From the NCBI RefSeq assembly GCF_040807025.1, contig NC_090942.1:202422747-202486746 (forward strand): a DNA stretch of 64,000 bases. The letters are read 5' to 3'. This stretch comes from Struthio camelus. Taxonomy: Eukaryota; Chordata; Aves; Struthioniformes; Struthionidae. The notes beneath the pieces were generated by a model, which was not told the DNA's origin, did no database searches, and saw only the letters and a list, made by a program, of their open reading frames with translations. Position numbers and translations under genes: made by a program. Shown here piece by piece: positions 39,102 to 49,300 of the stretch (the first letter of the stretch is position 1; every line of letters starts with the position of its first letter).

Positions 39102-42100
39102 GAAAAATGCAAACATATACTTTGGTCTGATGTGTTTTGGTTTTATAAGCGAGACTAAATTTACCTGTTATTTCAAGCTTTGTTTTAGATAAGTTAATAT
39201 GTAGTCTTTTTTCAATTCATTCTAAGCAATTGTCAAATATTAAAGTTAGAAAGGAAAAAATTTGCATTTTTCTTGTAATGACAAATGTTTGCAGTTTTCT
39301 AAAAAAAAAAAAAAAAATACATTTTGCTGATTTTTGCAATAAATTGCATGTAAGTAAACCACAAATCTTGGTAATGCCATGAAATAAATTAGTTCAATTT
39401 GTTCCCTGGATTTTTTTTTTTAAATAGATTGCTTTGTGGCTCATTCTACTTTTGTGTATTGATTAAGTCAGATTAACAGTATTCTGGGTAGGCAAATAAC
39501 ACAGTTTTAAATACTAACAACGAAAAACAATTAACATTGTCTGCATTTTTTCAGTTTAAATGCCTAAAACATCAGAGAGTAGGATAGCGTGGAAACAAGT
39601 TGAAGAGCAACAGGAGAACACTTCAGTTTTTAGGTGAGATTTTGGGGGAGGAAGACTTTTAAGCATGTAACTGTGTCTTGTAAGCAACTTATGTTGCTTT
39701 GTCAATATTATTATGAACCATTACAATGGCTGGCACAGAGCTATTAAGTTATTTTGTTAATTATACCGTATAAGTTGTCAAGTGTTAACGTGAGAAAGAA
39801 AATGGTCCCAGTCCTTAGGAAGCTAATAATCTGAATTAAGTTTAAATATTGGGGCAAGGTGAGCAAGAAAAATTGAAAGATAAAGGAAAATTAATATATT
39901 ATTTCATTAATCCTGGTGTAATACCATCAATCAGTTGCAACAATATTTACATACGGATGCAGAAAGACAAACAAGAGTGATTGTATGAATTGGAAGTATC
40001 CTTTATCTTTTTTTTTTTTTTTTATTGTGTAGTTGAACGTAACAGGTAGCTTAAATACAAGGCCTTTTAAGACCAGGAAACTGTATTGTGATAGAAACTG
40101 GTTTCGTAAGTGCAATTTAATCTCATTATGTTGGCTTAATTTGTTTCCTTTTGGTTCAGCTGGAAAAATTGGAAAATAGAGAATAGCAAAATTGTTCTTA
40201 AGTTCTGCCTGGAAGCTCGGAAAAGCAGCGTGTGATGATTCTTAGCAGGGGTCTGTAGAAGTGAATGTTAGCATGTGCGTTCCACAAGCACATATATTTA
40301 ACATATTTGACAAGTAGTTCTGCACATTACAAAAGTTCATGTAAGCCTAAGGGTCTTTTAGACAGGGACATGCCCTACTGATCTTCCACATGTAACAGGA
40401 ACATGTGTCTTCAAAAGCAGCTTCAGCAGTCCCATCTCCCAGGATTACAGTTGCGAGAGGTTTAGCCAGGACAACTGGTACAGAAAACTGATTGAACGGT
40501 GCATTTAGTAATTGAATTTAAAGAATTGTGGTGGTAGAGCCATGGCACTTTTGTTACAGTTTATCTATTTGTGGAAGCCTCAAAATTTTCTTCTCAACAA
40601 TACCATTAAAACCTATTCTAAGAAAGCGTTATGGTTCATTGCCTCAGCTATGAGTGAGAAGATGTGACCTTTTTCAGAGGAAATAGATTTTTATGCAGCC
40701 AGCTATTAAAAAGAAACATTATTTTGTAAGGAAACACAGCTTGCAAAATTTGTACACAAATAATGTCTCAGTCCTGTTTGCATAAGAGACCAAAGTGAAA
40801 AGCAGAATCAAAATAAAGTTATTGTGGTGATTTGAAAACTAAGATTTGTTTAATTAGTATATGGCTTGCATTCAGTTAGTACTTGGTTTGCTTTAAAAAG
40901 GGGTCGTAGCAAAACCTATTGCAAATCCTCAAAGTAAAAAGGGTAGTACCAACGTTTGGATTTTGTATTGCTGGGTCTGAACAGTTGAGGGTGGCTTGAC
41001 TGCTATTGTGGAACGTAGGCAGAAGTGCTTCTTGTGAAGGGCAAATAGTATAAATATAGTTAAACGTGAAGAAACCAAAGTAGATATTTACATTTGATGA
41101 AGGCCACTTGGAGGTTTTTGTCGATGAGTTGGTTTTTTTTGTTTTTTGTTTTTTTTTTACTAACTCTGTTTGTTTTATTTGGTGCAGTATCTCTGGATGG
41201 TTAATTCAGTAGCACTGACATCTTTCTTGCTTACTTTCACCTACCACAGATGAAGACAAATGAATTCTAGATGTCCAGTGAAGCCAAATTGTAAAGCATA
41301 TTCTAAATGCTTTTAGAAAATGAATTTTTTATCGTGGTCATGATTTAGTATTCATGTTTTAAAATAATGTACATTTTACCTTTTAAGAGTGTTAGGAAGA
41401 TGTTTTCTTTAAAAAACAAACATTCATGTAAGCTATGCTTCATTTGAACATGAAAGGAGAAACAGACTTTTCAAAATGTATAAAGTTTATTCAAGAATTC
41501 AGTTTTCAGGTAATTCTTGCAATTTCCTTATGCATAAAGCTATATAAAGATAGACAAATATAAATACTAAAGGACTGTGAAATGGAAACAGTGTTGTGTT
41601 TTGCCACTTCCCATATTTACTACCATTTTGATCTCTTAATTTTTCCATTGTGTAATAATCCCAACTATAACAAGAACTGCTGTAAATTATTCTTTCTTGG
41701 GGAAAAAATATCTGTGCAAATGATACAGTTCACTATGCTAGGTAGTATTTTTTTTCCTCCATTTACATGACACTTTTCAAAATAAGCTAGAGAAGTGCAT
41801 ACTTGCATTTTCCTGTGCCATAATTTCCTGTTAGTTTGTAACCATGTATTTTTGTTTAATTCAGATGGAAACAATAATTTGCAAGCATTATAAGACATAA
41901 GGAAAGATATCTGCATGGAGATATCGTGAATGATAATTTAGTGATGTTTAAACTACACTGAGATCAACCACAATTCAGATGTTAAGATCAGCTGATTACA
42001 CTGTGATAATTTTAGAAATAACTTTATTTCTCCACTTACCATAATTAAAAATAATCCCCAACATATTCTTCAGTGACAAAAGAAGTTGCCACCCATGCTT

Positions 42101-42518
42101 TTTAAAGCCTGTAGTTTTTGCCTTCACAACTGAAGCAATGCAACTATGTGTTCAGTGTCAGTTTTGTAGCGTAGTGAAAATGAGAACTGGCGCTGAAAAA
42201 ATCAAGAGGATTTGGTGATTTGAAGAGGATATCGGTGATTTGGATAGTGGTTTGGCGTGGGATTGCAGGAGATGTGTTTAGTATCCTGTCTTGCTACAGA
42301 ACTCACTTGTGAACTTAGGTATGTCAAAAAGGATGATTGCCCTAGAAAGGCAGCAGTTTTGCAATGTCTTACTGAGGTGCCATAATGCTCAGTAGCGTTA
42401 TTAGCCAGGGAAGTGCACCGTGTTTTTCCTAGGTGAATACTACAGCTACGTAAATGTTACCTCAAATGGAGCAACTTCAGTGGAAAAGGTTCAACAGTAG
42501 TTGCTTCCAAATGCCTTA

Positions 42519-42573
42519 TAGTTTAGGGGTTAGGTTACACTTGTGTTACGTGAGAAACCTGGGTTCAAGCTCT
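42519..42573 (+). repeat. tRNA-like repeat relic (SINE-like)
   Basis: TAGTTTAGGGGTTAGGTTAC resembles a polymerase III A box, and CCTGGGTTCAAGCTCT about 35 bases later resembles a B box. The same layout recurs at 43247. The best reading is a decayed tRNA-derived repeat. The family is not identified, and it does not fold into a clear cloverleaf by eye. Confidence 0.4.
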
Positions 42574-43246
42574 ATATTAAGTGTATAAGCACATTTGAAA
42601 ATGTGCCTCCAAAGTGAAAGCTTAAGATGTGTAGCTTCAAATTCCATCTTTCCATTGCTTAGCAGAACAGGCAGATTGTGACTAATGTACTTATTTTCAA
42701 TATCTGGCTAAAATTTAGGGATTAAACTAGGTGAATGAGTAGTTTCGTACTGTATGAAAGTGAGTAGATATGTATCCTTGATGTCAGAAATATATATAAT
42801 GATAACTCGGATGCCTTTGAGACTACTTAGTGGCTGAATGGTCTAAGGATTGAAGTTCCTGTCCTGCTGTTATGCTAGACCTATGAAAGACTGTTACAAC
42901 CCTCCAGGTTGCTTGTAGTGATAATTCTTAGGTATCTGGCACATGTAGTGGAATTTGCCGTCCTTTCTGATAACGTATAAGATTTCCATATAGTGAATGA
43001 CTGCTCATAACTTGGTCTGCACCATATTGTACATGAATTGAAACCACCTAAGCTGACCTTAAAGAAATGCTGGAGAGAGGTTTCTGTTAAAGCCTGTCTC
43101 AGCTGAAGGCTTATTTGCATTACTAAATAGTAGAGAGATACTGCTCACTTTTGGGCTAACAGCCCCGGACTCACTCCTGAAGGTAGATGTGTAAGCCCTG
43201 GAAGAGGGAATTTCAGAAATGGAAGATGTGGATAACCTATAGGCAA

Positions 43247-43320
43247 TGTGTTAGCAATTAGAGCACTCTTCAAGTAACACGAGAGACCTTGATTCACTTG
43301 CCTCCTTTGCCTGAAGGGAC
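43247..43320 (+). repeat. Second tRNA-like repeat relic
   Basis: GTTAGCAATTAGAGCACTC is followed by ACACGAGAGACCTTGATTCA and CCTTTGCCTGAAGGGAC. This has the same order of elements as the relic at 42519, with a diverged B-box-like part. I infer an ancient dispersed repeat of amniotes. No family name can be assigned without a library search. Confidence 0.35.
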
Positions 43321-44791
43321 CCAAAAGCTCAGCTCTCACACGTGTGTCCTACTCTTTCCTATTGAAGCTCTTCTGGTTTGCATTAATTGCTGTGGGCTCC
43401 ACGCAGCTGATGAAGGGCAATTTCAGTATTGTACATTAACAGTGTTGGATAAAATACAAAGGCGGTCCTTGAGGCAAGGACAACCCAGGGCTATACCGCA
43501 ATAAGAGCAGATACTGTTAACTGGGAGCTCTTTCCCCACTTAGTCTCTTGTGAGTACTTGGGATCTTGACCTAGTGTTGGTTTCTTTGATTGTCTACTAG
43601 AGCCAAAGTAGCAAGTTTAATAAACGGTATAGTCTTGCCCATTCTTTTACTTTGTTCTGATTCTACTGCCTTAAGAATGAACATTTTTTTCCTCTAAAGG
43701 AAGGACGCTCTGTGATTTTAATAATGATTATTGTTTAAGCTTTTGTTATAAACAAACACAAAGGGCACTACCTGACAGCAGCTCCTAACTGGGTAATACT
43801 ATCAGCAAATATATACAAAATAGCATCAAAGGGGTTAAAACCCGTGAAGTTTAAACAACAGGCTATTAACTACAAATCCTGCTATCCAGAGGTGTGCAAA
43901 CAATTTATTTGTGATTTCAGTGCAACACTACACAGGGAAATGGGTCTGCAGTCACGTTTCTCTACAAGGTCAGGAAATGCTTTGTCAACTCTGGTGAGCA
44001 TTTATGCTATATTCAAAGTCCTAATATAAAAAATATTAGGGTAGTTTTACTCTATCTGTGATGGGGTCTCACTTTGATAAGATCAGAAATACCAGTCGAC
44101 AGCTGCAGATAGAAGTGACACAGTCCTCTTAATCGAATCCTGCAGGCTACAAAAAAGGATTTTTTTTCTCCCACAGCCCAAACAGTTCCTTTTATCAGAC
44201 AATCTGGAGCTACATTAAAGATTTTTCTTTTCTTTTTGCTAGTCCAGCTGGCAGAGCAAATAGTCTTGTTGAATTAGCATGTCCTAAAATATAAAAGGGA
44301 TTAAATGAGTGTGATAGTACAGGCAGTACAATAAACTATGCTGTTATAAAATATACTAACATATTTCTCTTTTGTACAGTTAACAACTTTGAAGACACAG
44401 GAAGGTATAAGTTAGTAACTTGTGGAGCTTTTTCTATTAGTCTGTTTTTCATGTGAATCTCAGTAATAAGCAAATGAGCATATATGTTGCCAAATTAATA
44501 TAGAAAGCTATCAGAAAATTAACACATTTTGCACAAAACTCATACAAACACATTTTCTTTCATATTTTGTGTTATTGCAAGAACAAAATTGCATAGACCA
44601 TTTGCTGGCACTTTCTGAATTCCCCGTATAATGCTTTATCTTATCAAATAGTTCAAGTAATTCCTTCAAATGACGTTCACCCACTAATGCAGTAAGTGTT
44701 TACATGTAGTGAGAGAAAAAAACATGGAGCTCAAAAAATTTTAACAATATCATTTGACCAAATAATAGTTCGGTGTTGGAAACATATTCCT

Positions 44792-44797
44792 TTTATT
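44792..44797 (-). terminator. SGCG: Candidate distal SGCG polyadenylation signal
   Basis: TTTATT on the + strand reads AATAAA on the SGCG strand, about 245 nt after the stop codon. A second hexamer, at 45041-45046, overlaps the stop codon itself. Confidence 0.4.
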
Positions 44798-45040
44798 TTT
44801 TATTATGCTGTTCCTATGGCTGATTTCAAAACGGTACTGCCAAAACATTTCATGTGAGTCAAGTCATTCTTCTGAAGCTGTTGCTTGTGCTCTTCTGCTT
44901 CTCCTTTCACCTTATAGTCCAGGTTTCTAAATACAGATTTGTTTCCTAAACTGAAGTGCTTTGTTTTTTAAATTTCTGCTTTCAGTTAGTAGTAATATAA
45001 AACTCAGAATAGCAAGGGAATATGTGGCATTTTCTGGGAC

Positions 45041-45046
45041 TTTATT
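45041..45046 (-). terminator. SGCG: AATAAA overlapping the SGCG stop codon
   Basis: The last codon and stop (CAA TAA A) create the hexamer AATAAA. If used, cleavage would fall 10-30 nt later and leave almost no 3' UTR. A distal signal at 44792 is more likely to be the main one. Confidence 0.3.
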
Positions 45047-45215
45047 GACAGACACGGCTATATTCTTGGCAAGTGGAGCCCACGCCAGCCACTGACAAAT
45101 AGAGCTTTCCATCCGGACAAACACAGATCTCGTAGAGCCCCTGAGAAATACCAGATCCGCCTCTTGTACCCTCTGGCAATTTAGGCAATCGCACAGTTTC
45201 AGCATCAAGCAAAAG
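45042..45215 (-). CDS. SGCG: SGCG exon 8 (terminal coding exon)
   Basis: The acceptor ...CTTTCTCCCATGCAG lies at 45220-45216 and upstream. The 58 codons start [16 protein letters not shown], pass through [17 protein letters not shown] and end in [11 protein letters not shown] and TAA. The four cysteines of the extracellular disulfide cluster are present. The overlapping open frame in another register is a shadow. Confidence 0.96.
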   Translation of the reverse strand, partial: LLLDAETVRLPKLPEGTRGGSGISQGLYEICVCPDGKLYLSVAGVGSTCQEYSRVCQ

Positions 45216-46141
45216 CTGCATGGGAGAAAGCAGGACAAAGGGGTTTGTTAGACATAATAATACAATAAAGAAGAAACTGTTCCAGAGGACAGCTTGACTA
45301 TGTCTAGATGGTGACTTCAGAATCGCCTTTGGCCTAAGCTGTTCATACGCAAACCTGCTCTAAGGCCTGGGCTCTTCAGGCAAGCGCTGGAGGGCGGGAG
45401 AGGGTGCCCTTCCCGTGGCATGGGTGCAGCTGTGGCTCCACCCGCATGCTGGCCAGCTGGGCACGGGCACTGCTGCCGTCGTGCGGCCCAGGTCTGCTAA
45501 AGCCTTGCAGCTGTGTCAGCGCATTAAGAATGGACACACAGGCTGGCCTGAGTTGCTGGGTGCAAGAACTCACAGTCTGCGGTGCACCATAGCAGGTAAA
45601 TAGACTGCTGCATTTCTAGTGCTGCTGCTGCTGGGAAGCTCTTAAAAACTTCTGTAGAGCTTCACTCCTCTATCTAGAAACCTAAATATTTCTGAAACTC
45701 TGGGCCTGAATCTCTTACCTCTGGTGCAAGAATCCCACTGGAGTGCCTCAGGATTAGTGTTACCTGGGAGCTGAGCAGTATCAGAGTTTTGTTTAAAACG
45801 TTTCTCTAAACTAATGCAACATTAACTCGATTGATACTGTTATTTACTCTGACCTCTAAAAAAATAAATGTCTTACTACTGGCACTATTAGTTTTAATAT
45901 CCTGTCTCCTAAAATGTGAAGAACTGAGTTAGAACTTCGAAAAAGACATAATGTTCTGAGATTTAATCAGCTGGTAAGAGCCACTGTAGTCATGGAAACA
46001 GGAATGCTTTTACTCACCACACCATCACTGCTGTGTAGTTTGATATCCATCTGGGAAAGAGCTTCAATATTCCCAGCTTGTGCTTTGATATTAATTCCTC
46101 TTGGTGCATCCATGCTCAAAGACCGAGTTGGTGATTCCAGT
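45042..46141 (-). CDS. SGCG: Gamma-sarcoglycan, last two coding exons (partial gene)
   Basis: Exons on the - strand are 46141-46018 (124 nt) and 45215-45042 (174 nt including the stop TAA at 45044-45042). These lengths equal those of human SGCG exons 7 and 8. The joined product reads [16 protein letters not shown], then a segment through [17 protein letters not shown], then [19 protein letters not shown], and ends [11 protein letters not shown]. The choice of gamma over delta-sarcoglycan rests on SLSMDAPRG and ALSQMDI. Gamma-sarcoglycan is a single-pass type II glycoprotein of the sarcoglycan complex at the muscle plasma membrane; its loss causes limb-girdle muscular dystrophy in humans. Its extracellular C-terminal cysteine cluster is intact. 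Exons 1-6, with the membrane segment, were not found and are probably beyond 64000. SGCG points tail-to-tail at SACS. Confidence 0.95.
45216..46017 (-). other. SGCG: SGCG intron 7
   Basis: This 802-bp GT-AG intron on the - strand has donor GTGAGT at 46017. Its 45364-45600 part is noticeably GC-rich and gives open frames on both strands. None of them has a recognisable product. Confidence 0.9.
46018..46141 (-). CDS. SGCG: SGCG exon 7
   Basis: The acceptor CTTTCTGCTTTCAG precedes 46141. The exon starts in phase 2 (its first A completes an arginine codon), encodes [20 protein letters not shown] then [20 protein letters not shown] and V, and ends in phase 0. This matches the 124-nt human exon 7. 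Confidence 0.96.
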
Positions 46142-46328
46142 CTGAAAGCAGAAAGAGGAAATCTGACAGTAGCACATTCTCGTATATTCCTTTCTTGTGA
46201 ATTATAAGTAAACATTGAACAAAGAAATACTTGAAGGATATCACCTGAAGTCAAATAAAAGATGACCGCCTCCTTTTTTGTCAGGCAGATTTGGAAAAAT
46301 AGGCAGCTGTTTAAACACTACTGTATTC

Positions 46329-46360
46329 CGCCCCCCCCCCCCCCCCAAAAAAAAAAAAAA
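46329..46360. repeat. Poly-C/poly-A junction
   Basis: A run of about 17 C is followed directly by about 14 A. Such a run is prone to length variation and sequencing error, so its exact length is uncertain. Confidence 0.85.
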
Positions 46361-49300
46361 TGAATTCAAGATCATAATACAGACGCAAGGAATATATAAG
46401 TACCAACCCTCTGAAATTAATTCAGAGATTTATTTCAGTGTAAGTGTAATTTATTGTTTCTTTAGAAATGAGAATCCAGTTTTACATTCTTTAGTTTGAA
46501 TTTGTTTTTATTTGTGCCATAACAGAGTGTTGCAGTTTGTACACTTAGTGCACTCTAGAAAGCTTGTAATCAACAAGAGTTTTACCTCTACTGTCAGTTA
46601 GGCCAAATTTCACTCAATGCATATGCGTAGTTTAACTACTTAGGCGTTTAAGACCTACAAAGTCAATAGCTTGGTTTCAAATAAAGGCTATGCAATACAA
46701 AGGAAAACACAGAGCTGCAAACCCTGCGGTGCCACCAGATGGCAGACAGGGACCGTGTTACCCGAATGATCGCTCCATTGGGCCAGCTATGCAGGATTAA
46801 TGGATTTTTATTTTCCGAAGAGATAAGGTCTTGTTTCTTCAGAGGTCTGGCATCATTTCCACAATAAACAATACGGATAAAAATCACGGGAAGGAAAGAA
46901 AAACTCCAAACTCAGCAACAAGCTAGTCATTATATAGCTTCTTCTGAGGGTTACCTAGTTGAGAACTGCTTCGTCTGGAGGCACTGGGAACTCCACAGTA
47001 CCGCACTTTTTGCATGTTGTCTTTCATTCCTGAATACTGTCTCACCCTTCCTGATGACACCAGCTTGTACTTTTCACTATGATTAATCAGGTGAATAGGA
47101 AGGGTATTTCACTCTCCCTGCTTGTGTTATATATTCTTTTTTGTCCTAGAGAAAATGAATCAAAGGATTCTGTGTTTTTCATCAGAAAATTTAATCCTCA
47201 ATGTTTTAAATAGGGAAGCAGATACATGTTCCTTTTTTTTTTTTTTTTTTTTTTTGCCGAAGTGTGTTGGTTTTGCCCTGACACACATGGATTTTTTTTC
47301 AAGTGTTTTTTTTTTTTTACTTCGTTTGAAATAATTTTTGAAAGACCTCAGGCCTTCTGCTAGGTACTAAACTGTTCGTGTCATAGGAGTGGGGACCTGG
47401 ACAGCTGTCTGACTGCTGCTGTCGGAGCTAATAGCATGAGACAAGAAAGAAGGAAGAGAAGAGGAAAGCAGGCTTCAGGGGAAATTCTAGTTTCTCTGAG
47501 TTATGCGAACATTTCAGTGGTCTCAGTTTACCTTACAGCCATGTTACCTTTCCTATTCTGCACATTCCTATTCTGTACAAACGTAGCATAACACAGGCTA
47601 CATCTATAATATGGACCTCAGTCGTGCTTCCCAGCCCCCTGATCTGCAGCTGTGCACCCACCATAACTCAGCAGCATCAGACGCAAGCCCCAGGCAGGCA
47701 CCAGCTTTCCCCATCCTCTGTGTCTTGGTGTCCACCTTCTGGAAATCTAGTGTGTGTGTGTGCGAGCACATGCTGCTGGCTGGTGCTGTGTGCTCCGTCA
47801 CGTGTGCTGAACAGCTGCCGGTCTGGATGAGCGGAGGACTGTGCCCCGAGGAGGTCCTTCACCAGGTATGCCTCCCACAGTAAGTCTAGGAGCTGCCTGC
47901 CAATCACATGCTAGAGGAATGAAAAGTTTTCACACGCAACCCTGATGTAGCTGACTGATGGATTTCATTTACCTTCAGAAACCGCTTCAGTTCTTTCTTT
48001 ATTTGCAATTAATGCTTTACAACTGGAAGTTAAGAGAAGTTTGTTTGTGCTTGCATAAAACTTCAGTTGTATCTAAAGACATCTGAAGAAAAAAAGCTAA
48101 ATCTAGCTGATAATGACGGTGGAGGATAATTTGATTCTACCACACCTAAGAAAGTGATATCTGAGCAAGATCACTGACACTTCATTTTATATCCCAAGAG
48201 CTGAAAGTGATTCAGGCCATATTTGCTCATCACTGCTGCTCCAAGGAAGCAGAAGCATCTATGTGCTGCTCCCCTGACAATTCCTGGTTTAGTCACCTTC
48301 AATCAGTTTAATCTCCAGATTGATAATTTAAATTCTTAGCAGTGGATAACAGTATCATGGTTGCACAGTAGGGCCATACCCATAAGATCAACCCAACACC
48401 TGATCCCACAGTCTCAAGGCTCTGAGATTGCAGGCCTCTATTATGATCATGTTGAGTACAAGCACCAGGCTGTTCTGCATCAGACATCTAACATTACTAT
48501 TAGTAATCTTTATTAAGCAATGTCCATAATTTAACAATTTTTATATTACTTTTTGCTTTAGATAGATAGCTATATTTAGCTTACACTTTTATGAAAAGGG
48601 AACTCAGTTTTTCACTGCGTGATGTACATGGGAAGTGTAAGTTTCACGGGAATATTTTTAGAGAGGCACATTTGTACACAACATACAATGAAAAATTAAT
48701 CAAAGTTCATATTTTGAATAATTTTTTAGTTTAATATATTTTCATAAGTTACTGTCATTGTAGTTGTATATGACAGGAATACAACTGTTTCGTTAGTTCA
48801 TTTTAGGAAAAAGCTATAAATATTGAAATAGATTATGTTTTTTGTAAAGCGTTTCAGTTACATAAATAATGTGTATGTAGGCATACATTTTTCTTTTTAA
48901 GGATTGTTGAGTATTAGAAGAAAGCAGACTGGGACAGATTTCTGAAGAGCACATCAGACCTGCCGTTTGAAAAGTAATCAAATACCAGAGAAATATTTTC
49001 TACTTTCTACCAAAATTAATGCTGACAAGAAGTGTAAAGGTTCCTGAATCACTTAGAGATTTATGATTTGATTTATATATAATTTAAATTACATCACAGA
49101 ATTACATTTGCTATATTAATCACAATTCTAAGTTTCTGCTGTTTATATAGCTCCTATTTCCAGATTAAGTAAGGGCTGATTTACTTAATTAAGCAAGCCA
49201 CTGGAGCTTTCTGGCAATGGGAACTGCAGTGGAGCTTAAGCAGGGTTTTTAAAGCTGACTGGAACTATTATGCATGAAATTTTAGCAAAGCAAATTGAAC

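Larger units (their letters stand above)
37534..39400 (+). other. SACS: SACS 3' untranslated region
   Basis: Downstream of the stop the DNA becomes non-coding. Candidate polyadenylation hexamers AATAAA lie at 38866-38871, 39096-39101 and 39338-39343, so the 3' UTR is probably 1.3-1.9 kb. It contains a TG/TA microsatellite at about 38446-38502 and an A run near 39301. Which signal is used cannot be told from sequence alone. Confidence 0.75.
39401..44791. other. Spacer between the convergent SACS and SGCG genes
   Basis: About 5.4 kb of AT-rich non-coding DNA. It includes an early T run (about 40009-40023) and two tRNA-like repeat relics (42519-42573 and 43247-43320). An 8-bp inverted repeat lies at 44020-44040. 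The part nearest 44,792 may be the SGCG 3' UTR if a more distal poly(A) site is used. No further gene was recognised. Confidence 0.65.

Noticed and set aside
45376-45603. Overlapping open frames in the GC-rich part of SGCG intron 7
   Set aside because: Frames exist on both strands at once, have no recognisable protein, and lie between two well-supported exons.
47604-47907. Open frames on both strands near 47.6-47.9 kb
   Set aside because: The region is GC-richer with CA/TG repeats, which keeps several frames open together. No motif or splice evidence was found.
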